Part shown: in pieces, positions 1-13,400 of the stretch | How positions within the stretch are numbered: the first letter of the stretch is position 1 | Layout: every line of letters starts with the position of its first letter | Assembly: GCA_012932865.1 (NCBI GenBank) | Contig: SAXG01000016.1 | Coordinates: forward strand, 1-64,000 | DNA: 64,000 nucleotides | Source of the DNA: Amylostereum areolatum | Taxonomy: Eukaryota; Basidiomycota; Agaricomycetes; Russulales; Stereaceae | Direction: 5' to 3' | Translations under genes and position numbers: made by a program | Notes under the pieces: model-generated | Seen by the model: only the letters and a program-made list of their open reading frames with translations | Told to the model about the DNA's origin: nothing | The model's database searches: none

Positions 1-1690
1 GTTGATGCTTCGCGAATCTGCGGCGCCGGGGCAGGATGCGGGTTTGTGCAGGGCGGGAGGAGGCCAGATAGGGTGCGTAGGAAGCCGAATGGCGGGGAGG
101 AGGCGAAGGACCGGCGGGCGTAGGAACGGTTTAGGATTGCGAGGGCGCGGCTGTCAGGACGAAGGCGGAGGGGCCATGGCATCCTCGGCAATACTTGTGG
201 TGGAATGGCAGGTGTAACGACGTAGGGTGATGGCGCGAAGGCCGCGACCTGAGGGAAAAGAGCCGGGTCGGAAGGGTTGAGAGCGCGAAGCCGGAAGAAT
301 GGGGGAGACACGCACGTCCTCGTAGTCGTCCTTCCTCAGCGCACGAGAGTCGCTTGAACATCAGTTTGCGAGCGAGTGCGGCCCTGGATGGGAGCTCGAA
401 GGCGCTTGGCGTTGGATGGCGGCGTCGAGGACGGAGGCCGCGGATGGCGTTGGAGTCGCGGTGGGGTCGAAAGGGCGGCGGGGGCGGGCGGGTGGAGGAC
501 GGCCGCGGTGCCGGCGGGGATTCATCGGCGGAGGGGAAGAGGGGCGTTCGAAGCGGCGAGAAGAGGCGAGGGAGACTCCTATCCTATGCCATTGTAGAAA
601 GAACGGGGAATTAAAACGGCAAGGAGCGACTGAGAAAAAACGAATGCAGGAGGCGAGGCGAGCTGAGCTGAGCTGAGAGAGACAGCGCCATACGCCGCGC
701 TTTTCTTCAACTCGACCCCATTTTCCTCGTCTCTATGACATCACCCCCATACAATTCCGTGCCTCCCTCATCCCTGCCTTCTACCTCGTCCGTATAAGTA
801 CGTGATCGCCTATCGTCTGCGATCGCCTCTCCTTGCTCTGTTTTTCAGGTCGCCAGTCGAGCAAGCCCTCTGAAGCCGTGCGCAACCCTCGGACCTTCGA
901 AGCTTAGGACGGACCTCGGCGCCTCGTCCGTCACATATCGCCCCCCACGCGGTCTCTTCATCTTGGTCGCGAAGGGACGTATCCTAGGTCCTCATCGGCA
1001 CATACAGCATCTCACCACTCGGACCACTCTTCACCCTGCTTATCACCTACTTCATCATCAACTCCCACCTCCTCCCCGCGCAACGTGTACGCACCCCCCT
1101 CCGCAACTCTATCTACTAATCTCAGATTACGCGGACGCATATGTCCTGCTCCCCTTTCGAGCTCCTCGCCCACCATCCTTCGCTCTCCCAGCGTCGCGTG
1201 CACCACATCAAACAAAAATAACGGTCGGCATGTCGAATGCTCATGCACGCCGATGATCGACCTCTGCCACCAACTCTCGTGGCTCGCGCGTCGTGAACTT
1301 GCCGTCAGACTCACCCCGATAGACCCTCCCTTCTTCCACCTTCGCCCAGGGCCGCAGCGTCTGCACTGAATACACGCCCACCCCGAGGCGTCCGACTCAC
1401 TCCCACCCCATGACTCCAAACCGCATCGTCACCGGGCTTCGCCTTCCCCCACCATGCGCCCGCATCCGTTACCTTCGCGCTTTTTTTTTTTTTGAAAGAA
1501 ATGCCTCGCTGAAGAATTCGCCGAAGTCCGCCCCGTCCGCCAGAGGTGCCGATGAACGAATCGTGCCGCATAGCGTCGACGACGATGTATGCGGGTAACT
1601 CGCAGCCACCGGCGTAGACCGATAAAAAATCAAAAGTGGATGAACCCGTCCGCAGCTAGAAGAAGACGAACGCCGCCTAATGACATCACG
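1..1690. other. No recognisable gene
   Basis: GC-rich stretch with only short overlapping open frames on both strands and no family motif that I recognise. It holds a gagct pentamer run near 660-676 and a T run at about 1481-1492. A pyrimidine-rich segment around 700-850 ends in an intron-like acceptor, but I could not join it to a coding exon. It may be flanking sequence of the GH5-like remnant or the edge of a gene lying outside the window. Confidence 0.4.
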
Positions 1691-1699
1691 CCACTTACC

Positions 1700-3510
1700 C
1701 CGTCGCAGATGCCCGCGTTGCCGCGAATCGTACGGCGTGTCTCTCGGTATCCACCCGTGACCTCCGATCCGAGAATTGTACAGCCACATCGTATCCCCCT
1801 ACTCAGTATCAACGTCCCTCCACAACCGTTCCACCACAGACAAACCCACGCGCTCGAACGGCGATCATCCTGATCCCCATTCACGGCCGATCGCTGCCCT
1901 CGAAGCAATGACGCACCCGACCAATCTCCGCCCCTCCACCTGGCCCCTGACTCCAAAAGCTTCCGCAGATCGACCTTGACTACTCGTCGCGCACGACGAC
2001 CACCCCCGTCTTGCCCCTACGCCAGCTCCGAGCCGGCCTGGAACGCTCGCGCGTGCGTACCCGAATCCCATCCGCGCGGCCACGCCCCGCCCGTTCAAGT
2101 ACACTTCGCGCATGTCCGGTCATCGCCGGAGCCACCTCGCCCCACTGATCGCCACACATGTTTCATGCGTTCGCCGCAAACTTGGCCAGCGCGGGGCCGC
2201 CGCGCCGCATGGAGCGCGTCGATGCTGCTCGGTGGTGTTGCGCGCGAAGGGAGCTGTGCGGTGGAGAGGTCAAGGTTGGGTGTCGATTGGAGAGAAAGGG
2301 GGGGAGCGCCGAGTACGCGTTGTTTGTCGAAGACCTCGTAGATGGCGTGTCCAGGGGCCATGCCCGACTTTGCCCCGCGACCGAAGCCGTTCAGTAGTCC
2401 AAGGGTTGGAACGCGTACGTGGCATGACAAGCACGACGCCGGGTCCGAGGGGGAGGTGCTTCGGGCCTAAGCGTCAGTTCTTGTCATCTACACGACGCAA
2501 GGAACCACCACGCACGATCGTGGCGTACGAGTCCGCCAGTACTGATTGAGTCACCGCTTCAGAACGAGCTCGCCCGAGAATAACTAGGAGGGTCTGCCCC
2601 GGCCTTCGTCAGCACGAGCGGCTCCCACCCAGGGCAGGGGCAACTGCACAAAAGGGAAACAGCACTCGTCAGCGCGGCTCGCATGAGAGGCGCCGACGAG
2701 CGCTCTCGAGCCCAACTCGCCGACGATCGCCCGAGCCCAGGCGTTCGTCGATCGACGTTTCGACCTGCCTGTCATGCAACGTCGGGAGCGTTTCGGACAG
2801 CTTCTGGCCCGAGGTTGTCGATACCGTATTAGGCTGCAGGGACGCGCCCCGTCTGCGAGGTCGATTTGACCGCACCCCTTCGACCACCAGCGCGGCTTTT
2901 GGGCCCACTGGAGCGTCCTTGCGGAAGGTAGAGGAGCTGGCCTGGACCGTGGCTCCGCCGCGAGACAGACGTCCCAGCCCAGTAGCCCGATCGGAGAGGA
3001 CGTGAGTTCAGGAGGGGGTTCGGGTCGAATGGGGGTGAGCGCCATGTAGGGGGGGGGGAAGGACGCACCGACGTGGCGATTTGGGCGAATCGGCGTCGGT
3101 GATCCAGTGCACAGTGCGCTTTCAAGCGCGGGCGCGGTGCGGATCGCGGGGTCTTGGTACTGGCCCGAAGGTGTGTACCGTCGGACGACGGCGGCGTTGC
3201 GGGGGTTGTCGAACAGGCTCGGGAGTTGGTTGTGGTGAGCCTACGGCTTTTCGCCGGGGCGGCGCCTCAGTGTTTTTTTGTTGGGAAGAGACGGGAGGGG
3301 AAGAGACGCACCTCGAGGACCGAGCCAGCCGCCGAGGTTGACGCCGACGGACTTTTCGGAGCGTAGGGAAGAAGGGGTGAATTCCGCTGCGTTGGCGGCG
3401 CGGGGACGGAGGTGGAGAGGGAGCGTGCGGCGCGGGCGGGAGGCGGCGGTGGAAAGAAGTGAGGGCGTGGCGATCGAGGCGAACATTCGTCGCAAGGGAC
3501 AGGAAAAGAA
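1700..3510 (-). pseudogene. GH5 exo-1,3-beta-glucanase-like, heavily frameshifted
   Basis: Fragments in all three minus frames line up, in order, with fungal glycoside hydrolase family 5 exo-beta-1,3-glucanases, which cleave glucose from cell-wall beta-1,3-glucan. GVNLGGWL lies at 3322-3345, followed by a DNxxNAAVV...YTFGQYQD stretch, a GYWA-type segment, a HDRQV...NAWARAIVGELGS-like stretch, a QPL-Y-NGF segment, IYEVFDKQRV, CAK-YLNGRGVAAR and a C-terminal GWIPRD at 1739-1756. Neighbouring motifs need a one-base gain or loss to connect, for example an extra g after the GGWL codons and a lost g in the NGF segment. The catalytic NEP region is also disrupted. This is either a pseudogene or real coding sequence with uncorrected homopolymer errors. 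An N-terminal membrane anchor, common in fungal relatives, was not found. Confidence 0.7.
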
Positions 3511-4612
3511 TGGGGGGGCGGGGAGAAGGGAAAGACGAAAGAAAATGGGGAGGCGACGTGGCGAAGGGGGCGGGATTGCTTAGGCCGTCCGATGCGATCG
3601 GGTTGGAATGGATGGCGGTCAGCATTCTGCAGGTGGACAGAGCGTGCGCCGTCGTTTCCATTCCGATCTCTGTGTGGAATACATACTCACTTACCGGCCG
3701 GGAGGGGAGTCATCGAATTGGAGAGTGCCGGGGCTTTTTCGAGGACGCTGGCAGGTGGCGTGGGCTAGCGCGATCCAACTCGAACCCGCGTAGAAGCCAA
3801 AATGTTGCTATGTGATATTGATGCGCCTAGCGAGCGTGCGTTCCGTTCAGACGGGAAGGGGGGGGGGGTCGGCTTTAGTACGAGCAGAAGCCGCCCGCTA
3901 ACGAGTGCCCGTGTCTCAGTTCTGGTGGGGGTCCGTTCGAGGCGTTGCGCGACGGAGCTTGTTTTGCGTTGTGGACAGAGCAGATGCATCACGAAGAAGG
4001 GCGAGCAGAAAACGGAGAGAGAACAAGGTTGATAGGACGCGGGAGCTGCGGGTGCATATTGTTGCATTTGAAATGGTCATGGGAACCGCGTTTGCGAGGA
4101 ACGGCTCTGAATCGATCGGCGGCCTGCTGAAAAACGTACCATATGATCGTGTTTTCCTTTGCGGTGGTCTGGGACTTCCCGCTTCTTCCTCGTCTCCCTG
4201 CCAAAGGGTCAGCTGAAGCTTCTCAACCAGCGCTCTACCGCTCTCCCAATAGATTCGTTGGTTTGGTTCTCAGAAAGCGTACAAGTATTGCCATGACACC
4301 GTCACTGTGAGTAACAATGGCGCGCTGACTACATACGTCAAGGCCGCACCGAAGGCCGCTTTCGCGAGTTCTGATGCAGATTGTACGGAGCTTGTGACCG
4401 CGTTCATCACGTCACCGAAGGATAAAGACCAAGGAAAGATGCCGTTGATATACATCCATTCAAGCCCCCATACAGCGTTTTCCCCCCTTGCCTGCGTTTC
4501 CCTGCACATCCCCACCCCGTCCCTTGCTGAAAGCGGGATATCCTACGTCTCTGCAAATCCTGCATCGCCCAGGTAGACGGGCACGACATGCTCACCCATC
4601 GATCTTCCGACC
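3511..4612. other. Intergenic, no supported gene
   Basis: No conserved coding sequence recognised. On the minus strand, 4207-4250 resembles the D-arm and anticodon-arm half of a tRNA but lacks a T-arm and acceptor stem, so it was not called. The right part should contain the promoter and 5' end of the following glutaminase-like gene. Confidence 0.4.
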
Positions 4613-7600
4613 ATGCGTTGGAGGGGCTCCTTGCGCGGGTCTCTCAGCTCCTGCTCGTCATCTCGATGGCGACCCGATCTGGCGCACAGCAAAACCTTCT
4701 TCCCGCAACGTCCCTCTCGCCGCCCGCTCGACGTACATGAGCTCCTGGGTCAGTACCAGGCCGGGCAGCGCGTTACTCCCACACATGGCCCACCACCTCC
4801 ATCGGCCCGGTCCGTACATATTCGCCTGGCCAATATTCACATGTGCGCCTATTGACATCCGATGCAGGTTCGCGATTCTTGGGATGGGGCGGCCTGGTCA
4901 AAATCGACAATACGACGTATTCGTGGTGGGGAATCCACGTACGGCCGCGACGACGAACGTTGGTCCCAGTTTCGGTCCCCCTACCCGACGGTCTTCACAC
5001 TCTCGGCCCTCCGATGGAGCTCAACATCACGTTTCCTCAGCCCGATCGAGGTATGCGCATTCGAACACGTCTGATCGCGTCTCGCATCTGAGCGTTTCGG
5101 CGGTGTTCATAGCCGGGGACTGGTCAAGCAGTCGATCCCGTTCCCTACGTCACTTTCGAGGCCACGTCCTCGACGGCGCGTCGAATCGTGGAGGTCTACG
5201 TGATCTCAACGGTGGTATGTTTTTCTTTTTTTTTTTTTTCGGGCTTGGCATGTCCTTACCCTATTACGTAGAATGGATCTCGGCGGACCGTGGTCAGACA
5301 ATCTCGTGGACCACAAACTCGAGCACCCCAATCTCTACCATGCTGCTACACTGGAAAAACCCACAGTCTTTGGAACAACAATGGGCAGGCGCAGTGGGGG
5401 ACACTCTACCATGCGGCGAAACAGGTGAACCGCCCACGGATTCTCCTCGAGACCAATCTATCTGATTGTGCTCAGGACTACAACGACGACGTGGAGAACA
5501 GGCTCGGACGTCGTCACCCGGGCCAATTCGCTAATCAAAGCGTCTCGGACAATGGAGAAGACACCACTTCCGCGTTATCACCGAGGGACCTCGGGTTTTC
5601 GTTTCTCTCGCTGCATATGAGCCTGAGCCGTCGTGCAGTGCTTGGCCTGTCTTTGCCATCTCGAAGAAGCTCGGCACGATCCAGTCCACGTCCAGCCCGT
5701 TGTGGGCCGTCGGTTTTTGCTCGGGACCCTGCCGTCATGTATACGGACGTATCCGGGACCCAGCAAGCACGACAATCTGTATTACCAGTCGAATTATTCG
5801 GATATATCGACGCTGGTACGCCTTTCTTGCCTCCGTGAAACCTTGCCGGGTTCACTCACGAGCTGCGTTCCAGATAGGCGACTTCTGGGACGACTTTCCC
5901 GCCGCCTTCAACGGGTGACGCTCTCGATGCGAAGCTCCTGAAACGCGGCCGCGGCGTTGATCCCTGGGTCCGAATACTTGACCTTCTTTCGATCTCGACG
6001 CGGCAGGTATATGCGTCCACCGAGCTCACCATCGCGACCAGGCGGACGGGAGCTTCGAACATCGGGGACGTATGATGTTCATGAGGGATACGGGGGGGGG
6101 GCCGGGAACTCGGAGTACATACGCCCTTTCGTTGTGTGGTGTGCGTCGATGCTGACCGGAGTTTTCAGGCGAACGAACGCGGTCGAGATCCTCTACGCGG
6201 CTTTCCCGACCTTCATGTACATCGACCCTCCGCTCGGCGGTGCGCTCCTCGAGCCCCTCCTTCGCCTTCAGAACACCTCTGATTTTGTGTTGCCCTACGC
6301 TGCCATGGACCTCAGTAAGTTTCTCCTTCTTGTTCACATGGATCTTTCGGCGACTGACGAAACTGTGGTCAGCTTCTGCGTATCCCAACGTGACCGTGTC
6401 CGCCAGTCCGCATAACCAAGGGGTAGAACGTAAGTGGACGTTTCGAATATCATCACGACGCTCATCGTTCTCGGGGGCGTAGAATCTGGGAACATGATCA
6501 TCATGGCCTATGCATACTCCCGTGCGAGTGGCGACGGCTCTCTCATCGGTCGCTACGTGAGTCTTCCGTTCGATGGGTGGTCATGCTCACTCATGTATGC
6601 CCCGGCAGTACACCCTGCTCAAGAAATGGTCCGATTATCTCGTCAACAACACGCTCACGCTACCCAATCAGTGCGCGATTTTTTTGCGGTTTTTTTGTGT
6701 GTTTGTATGCTGACTTTTACCATAGAATTTCGTCGGACAACACCGTCACGACGAACCAGACGAACCTCGCGATTAAGGGCATTATCGCCATTCAAGCCAT
6801 GTCGTCCATCAGCTCAACTCTTGGTCGGACCGTGGAGGCGAATGCATACTCGGCAAGCACACTGGTTCCGAGTCGTACGCTGACCGCCGGTCATACTAAT
6901 GCTACTTTCTCTTACAGGCCCAAGCGAAGACTCTTTATAGCAACTGGACGTCGCTCGCCCTTGCAAGCGGTGGTCAGACCTTGTTGGCCGCATATGGGCA
7001 TCAGTCGACTTGGTCGCTTGGATACAACTTGTTTGCGGATCGTTGGCTCGGGACCGACGTTGTGAATTCCACGGTACGTTCGTCGTTTCACGAGAAGACG
7101 CACGCGTTTGGACTGAACCGGGGGCTCTTAGATCTTCGCCGCGCAGGGGTCCTCCCTGCAGAACCTCTTGCAAACGTCGGGAAGTACGGATTTTGGCTTG
7201 GGGGTGGACAGCACGAGCACGACCATAGTCACCTCCAGTGCGCTGGGTTTTCCTTCCTCTGTTTGGTTCGGGTACTTATACCGAGGCGCGTCCAGGCTGG
7301 AACATGTTTGCTGCGGCCATGACGAACGATAGCGACGCGCGGAGCGCTTTGGTCACTCGGATCCATAACCGGGCTTCGCTGAACACCAGCAGCGGAGCGT
7401 TTCCTCTGACGTGGGAGAGTCAGCAAGGGTCGGCGACCACAGGCGTGGCAAGGTAGGCCCTCTTGCCGTGCAAGTTAACGTGTACGAACGCGAGCTGATT
7501 TCCCGCTCCAGCCCTGCGCAAGGCGCTGTGTACGCACCTCTAGCGTTGACGTGGGCATTCCCTGCTCTTTACCTTTTCATACCGAGAACTGACGAGCGCT

Positions 7601-8422
7601 AACAGCATCCAGAGTAAAAGCATCAACGCCTCGGGATTCCCATCGTCGGATTCGGGTTCGACTCGGAGCCCTCCTCGACGACGCAGCAACGCAGGAGCCA
7701 TCGCCGGCGGGGTCATCGGAGGGCTGGCCGGCGTCGCCGTGCTGGGTGGCCTAGCATACTGGATCTGGCGCAGACGAAGGGACCAGTTCGTCCCGGCTCG
7801 CATCGATCCTTTGGTCACCGAGGATGTCTATCAGCGTCCCCAGCCGAGGTTCGAGCCGCTCAACGGCCTCGCGGTGGGCGCGGACGGGCGATACAATGTT
7901 CCCAGTCAGCGAGGGGCCGGCGGCGGCGCGCCCGCCTCCTCGAATTCGAACTCCAACTCGCGCTCGCACGAACCGCAGTCGAGCGCGGGGGGGAGCAGCT
8001 CGACGCCCGCGAACGTCGCGCCGTCGTGGCTGTGGATGAACGGGCAGATGCGCGAGGCCGAGCGCCCGCCGGTGGTGCCCCAGGGCCCGCGACTGCAGAC
8101 GGACGAGCCGCACGGGCAGGGGCAGCTGTTCCTCTCCACCAAGGCGATCATGCACCTTCGCGCGATGAACACCGACGCCGCCGCGGGGCGGGACCAGGCG
8201 GCGGCGCTCGAGGACTCGCCGTCGGCGCGGGCAGAGATGGGCGGGACGTCTCCGACGACAGAGGCGGGCGGGAATCGGTCGGTGTTGCGGACGCGGCGGT
8301 TGAGGGAGGAGGTGGCGAATGTGGTGCAGGAGATATTGGGGGAGAGGCTGGAGCTTCCGCCGAGCTATAATGAGGATGCGGAGGCTCGCGGGTCGCCGCT
8401 GGCGCAGGGGAGGGATCCTTGA
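4613..8422 (+). CDS. Glutaminase A-like, membrane-anchored (copy 1, frameshifted)
   Basis: Matches the fungal glutaminase A family (DUF5127, DUF4965 and DUF1793 regions), secreted or surface enzymes that hydrolyse glutamine to glutamate and ammonia. Recognisable in order are a hydrophobic leader ending GAQQ near 4680, a GWGGLVKIDNTTYSWWG segment at 4870-4930, TDVSGTQQ at 5745-5765, LEPLLRLQNTSDFVLPYAAM near 6250-6310, GNMIIMAYAYSRASGDGSL at 6490-6545, GYNLFADRWLGT near 7030 and NMFAAAM near 7305. A membrane helix (GVIGGLAGVAVLGGLAYWIW) follows at 7710-7770, then an arginine stop-transfer signal and a cytoplasmic tail of roughly 210 residues ending at 8422. The first 1.5 kb needs at least seven one-base corrections, mostly in short G or C runs; the second half splices nearly cleanly. 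The start is uncertain because the leader and the ATG at 4613 are in different frames. Confidence 0.75.
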
Positions 8423-8925
8423 TATACGAGGGACAGAGGGGGGATGTCTTGCGTAAGTTGTTCACGCGCGCATGGACTCTGGCGTCTTGGTGGCTTGCAT
8501 AGTATTGTATCGTACACTCCTTTTTCACTTCACTTTCAGCCAGTTTGGGGGCTGATTGCGCTCCGGAATCTATTTACAGAGGGGCCCAATGTCTGCTTGG
8601 AATTCAAGTTCCTGTGCCAACGACGGTAAAGCTCGCTGAAGACCACATGAGCGGTCAGTAGAACATTGAACCCGCTCGTCGCTGGTATACAGACTGGATA
8701 CACCGGTCGGCGATAGTCTCTCGTAGCCAGACTTGAGACAGAACACTTGTCTTCTGTTATACTTATAAGTTGGCGATACGGGCCGGCGACCGCTGCTAGC
8801 CGCTTACTAAGGACGAAGAACAATGAGATTGTGCGCATTGTTCAAGTCACGGGGTGTCTACTACATAATTTGAGCACCGCGCTCTCCTTTCCCTCCACCA
8901 CTATCAAGGCATCGATATTATTGTC
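8423..8925. promoter_or_regulatory. Upstream region of the F-box-like gene
   Basis: No coding sequence. The segment 8812-8910 is related to 20932-21055, sharing an 18-base identical core (8840-8857, starting cattgttcaag) plus similar pyrimidine-rich flanks. It ends about 15 bases before the proposed ATG at 8926, so it looks like a promoter and leader that was duplicated together with members of this gene family. Confidence 0.35.
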
Positions 8926-10058
8926 ATGAGGCAAGATTGGATTCTGTAAGTAGGGAGTCTAATTACCGCAGGCTTCCTAAAATACTGACTCTATCCTTCA
9001 GCGTGAACCTTGACCGTCGCGAATACATCGGATACATTGGCGCTCCCAGCGAGTTGTTTGAAGAGTGCAACACGCCCCTTACCTGGGCTCTGAGCGTTCC
9101 TCTGGAGAAGGAGAAACTGGACCCGGAAGGTTGGTGAGTATTGAACACGATGTCACGTCAACTCCCGCCCCGCAACCAATCTCTGACGTTTCGAGTTACA
9201 TTAAGCCTCACGAAATTCCGACGCCAAGCTATGGACCGTCAAGCCCTTGGTGTACTCGGAAAACTCCCTCTGGAGATGCTTCGCGCGGTCTTCTCAAATA
9301 TCACCGATGTCGTCGACACCGCCGCCCTGACGTTCACTAATCGGTCTCTTGTGGACCTGGGACTGGAACGCGTCCGTGACATACTCTACGACCAGGCCCA
9401 GGCCCAGTCGTGGGCAGGGGATCGGCTCGTTTGCATAGGGGACCATCTTGAATACCTCCCAAGGCAAATCCTCACCGAAGCCGAGTTCACGGAGTTCTCG
9501 AAAAGCAAAAGGCCTCTATATTACCAGGTGAACGCGTCCGATTGTGTGTCCCCAGACACGAAGGATTCGGAGCGTTACGACGCACACCTGACCAGCCGCT
9601 TTGTCCGCGCCCACCACGAATGCCGAATTGCCTTCGGCTGGAGGGATTATCGCCTATGGCGAAAGACCACATCCTGGAAGGCAACCGCGGAGCAGTCTAC
9701 AATCAGCACCGCGATGGAGAGCATGAAGGGGTGGGACCTTCAGAAGGATGTATGGGCGGCATGCAACCTTGACAAGAAGCAGTACGTTCATCAGGACGCG
9801 GTGAAGGCTATGAACGAGAGGAAAGGAGGCCCCTTCAAACCAGAACCGCGGGGACTGGGATATTGTCGCCTTGGATTCGTTGTTGTTGTCTTGGTTTGCT
9901 GGTCTCAGGGGAAGAGCGACTACATAGAGCAGGGTCTGTGGGCCGGAGACAGGGTGGTCATCATGGCGGCCGACAAGATGAGAGAAAGCGAGCCTGGAGA
10001 ATGGGAGGATATCTCGGAGGAGGCCACCAGGCTGACCTTCGCAGCTTACTACGGATAG
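8926..10058 (+). CDS. Basidiomycete F-box-like protein
   Basis: The exon at 8926-8945 splices over a 56-bp intron (8946-9001) to 9002, giving MRQDWILVNLDRREYIGYIG, a start typical of a lineage-expanded basidiomycete family of F-box-like proteins. A second block in frame to the stop at 10058 carries an F-box-like helix (LGKLPLEMLRAVF), then WAGDRLVCIGDHLEYLP, CWSQGKSDYIEQGLWAGDRV and EEATRLTFAAYY, all features of that family. The link between blocks around 9134-9230 is unresolved: gtgagt at 9134 is a good donor but the acceptor is unclear. F-box proteins recruit substrates to SCF ubiquitin ligases; the substrate here is unknown. The gene lies between two convergent glutaminase-like genes. Confidence 0.6.
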
Positions 10059-10457
10059 CGGACTACGTACTCTGTCCCCATAATATTTTTTTTGCTTTTT
10101 CTACTACCTATTCTCAAGCGCCAAGTGGTATCCTAAGTACGGCTGTTTTGAGTTGGTCTAAATGTCATTCTGACTTGCAGGCCCGGCCGTAGGTTCAACG
10201 TCAAACAATTCAGAGCGCACAATGCCCATATGGGTCCCGTCATATATCCCGCCTCTACATTTGCGAGATACTGACTCGAAACACCCGCCGATGCGAGGCT
10301 GCGAGCGCGCGACGAGCATATTTTATGGGAGTTTATCGATGCAGAGTTTGCCTATGAGTAAGATCAAGAAGGAGAATATTATATTGAAAGCAGGCTTCAC
10401 ATGAGCATCAACTACCGCCGATCGATACAACAATGAGAGGGGCTCATAACCGGGTTT
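10059..10457. other. Intergenic between convergent genes
   Basis: A 3' region shared by the F-box-like gene (plus) and glutaminase-like copy 2 (minus). It contains T-rich stretches near 10084-10100 and no conserved reading frame. Confidence 0.5.
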
Positions 10458-13400
10458 TTACTCCGAGTCATCAACATAGCTCGGCGGAGGCTCAGCGCGC
10501 TCCGCCCTAAGCGCGTCCATTTCTCTCCTCAGCTCATCGAAGCGCGGATCCAGAATGATTTGTCCACCGCTGGACGCCGTCCTGGGGGGTCGATTTTCTG
10601 GCACCTGGGTCATGTCGGCCGCATGCGTTGAGCGTGTCGTATGCCGGAGTGCCAAGAGGCCTTTAGGGGATAGGACGTTCGGTGACCCGATGGACGCAGT
10701 GCTTTGCGAGTAGCCATCCTGTACGATGAAAGGTTCGGCGTCGGGTATAACCTGGACGGCTGTCTCGCCGCTGGGGTGAGCGAGGCGGCGCTGTCCGCGT
10801 CTGTAGCGGCGCCAAAACCAGAGGGCTAGCGCGACGAGTGCCACACTGCCGAGAGCTCCCCCGACCACGCCACCCGCGATGGCAGCGGTGTGAGAATGCG
10901 AGGATGAGTTGGATGATGTGGGGGCGCGGGGGCCAATGCCTCTGTTGGCGGCCGCTCAGTACGTGGGCGAGTGGTGAAAAATGGAAAGTACATACGAAAG
11001 AACGAGGGGGGCAAAGATGGCACCCTGGCGAGGGCTGCCATTGGAGATGCAGGATGAGAGCTCACAAAGCTCACGGAAAGAGGAAAACATACCTTGTGTC
11101 CCCAGACTCAAAGGTAGCACTAAGATTTGTAGAGCTCCAGGTTAGAGGATAGAGCCAGGTGGAGACCGTCGTATTGATCGCTACGCGGCCATAGACTCGC
11201 GAGATGACCAGATTTCGCGTGTCAGTATCGTTCACAGCAGCGGCAACGAACATGTTCCAGGCTATATGAAGCCGTCAGCTTACGATAGTTCTGCCTACGA
11301 GGAACACACAAAATGCACCTGCTTGAACTTGATCAGTGGCGTGACTGTCTACGGGTAGGCCATATTGTGTGTACGGCGTGCCAAAGGAAGAGATGTTGTT
11401 GACTTGACGAGAGAGACCGCGTGTCACCTGGCACCAAATGAGAAGGAATGGCATATAATAAAGGACGTAGACACTTACGTCGGAGTCCACGACGGCAGTG
11501 CCGAGCCAAAGGTCTGCAAAGACGTTGTAGCCAGAAGAGAAGCTCGAACTGTCGTCGCCATACGCGAGCAGCATGTGTCCGTCGTCCGCCAATGCATGAG
11601 ACTTCCACTGTGTGTAAAGATCTACCGATTTCTCCTGGAAAAAATATTCAGACTTTCCCAGTCTGAAATGAGGAAAACTGGCATACCGAGTAGGTCGTGG
11701 TATCGGCGGTGTTCTCGGTCAAGTTCGCAATCATGGACATGGCTTTGATCGCGATGATGCCCTTGATCGCAAGATTCGTCTGATTCGCGATGTCCAGTCC
11801 GTCCGCGGACACTCTGTTCAAAGCGTGAGCGGGGCAGAAGGGAAATTTTCTAAATTTCTTACTGTTGAAAGTTGAACACGGTGTTCGTCGGGATCACGAG
11901 GTAGTCAGCCCAGGACTTGAGGAGTTCATACTGAAGCAACCCTCGTCAAAAAGGAGAGTAGACCGAGGGAAATATAAACTTGCATATCGACCGATAAGAG
12001 AGGTGTCCCCAGTGGCGCGAGCTTGGGCATATGACAATATGATCATATTGGCCGATTCTGTGCAGTACAATATGTAAGTACCGAGCGGGATAGATGTGCG
12101 CGCGAGGAGGTGGAGACTTACGCTCGGTACCTTGCTTGTTCAAGGAGATGCTAGCAGTCATGTTTGGCCAGCTAGTACCTTTGTTGAATCAGCGAAGATG
12201 CTGTTGGAATAAAACGGATAGGATTACCGATGTTGGCGGCAGCGACCGGACTTGCCTGTCTGTATGATGGGGAGTTCTGAAAGCGAAGCAGAGGTTCGAG
12301 AAGCGGCGCGCCAAATGCCGGGTTCAGATACAAAAACATGGGAAAGGATGAATAGAGGCCATCGGGTGGATTGGCCTGCCTGGAAGTTCTGGGTTAATTG
12401 GGCGAAATCAGTGATAACAAAAGCGCGACGTACTCAGGTGTCCCATTGTCCACATCACGCCAAAACATCATCACATCTGACTTGTTCCACGAACCATCAG
12501 AGCCTTTGCTGACGGTGAGTGACGTGAATCCCATGACCTGCCGCGCCGCGAGCGCGATGAGGTTAGAGTACTCGGTTCCGGGAATGGTGGAGGCGGCAGC
12601 GTTCGTGAGATTCGCGTCGAAATGGATCGCGCGCTCGAGAGCGGCTGGAAAGTCGTTGAGAAAGTCGTCGATCTGGACCCGCAGTTAGCGGTGATTAGAA
12701 ATGAAACCCGGAGGAATTTACCAAGGTGTGGTCGTCAGAATATTGAGTGACGTAGTACAAGCTTCGACGTTGGGAAATTCTGGATAGATCTTGGTATTGC
12801 ATGGAGGAAGTGGTGTCGGAGTCAAATGTGTGGCCAAATGCCCACACGACAGGGGCTGACGTGCTCGCAATTGTCCCCAGGTCATGTGCGAAAGTGAGCG
12901 AAGTCCATTGAATGCCTTCATCCATCGTACATATGTCAGCTTAGAAACAATCCAGGTGATCATAGCAATGCACCGCCGTCACCATCGATTCTACGCGGGG
13001 CTCCAGGATCTACGCTATTGTCGAGGACTCCCTGATTTACAAACAGCGTGGGTCCGGGTTGGGTAATTCCTATGCGATAGGTCACCCCAGTTCCCTGTGA
13101 GAACGTCAGACGCAGAATGAATCACATTTGTACAACGAAGCACACCTGTCTGGTCGCATAGTACGGTGTACCCCACGATGCCAGACCGTTATTCTCAGCG
13201 AACTCCTGTGGTGTCGAATAACCGAATGAGTGTATTTGGCTGCCATTCGCTGTCGGCGTCGTTGCCCAGGTGTGGTTCTGGCTGTGATCCCAATTGAGCC
13301 ATTCTGTTTTGGTATGGTTATCCAAGAAGTACTCGTGAAGGAACAGAGCGACTCGCCGCCAGTGATCCCCGTGTACACTTGCATATGATGCGGGGAACCA

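Noticed and set aside
4203..4252. tRNA-like sequence on the minus strand (ggtagagcgctggttgag core)
   Set aside because: Only the D-arm and part of the anticodon arm look right; there is no T-arm, no acceptor stem and no good B box, so it is at most a fragment.
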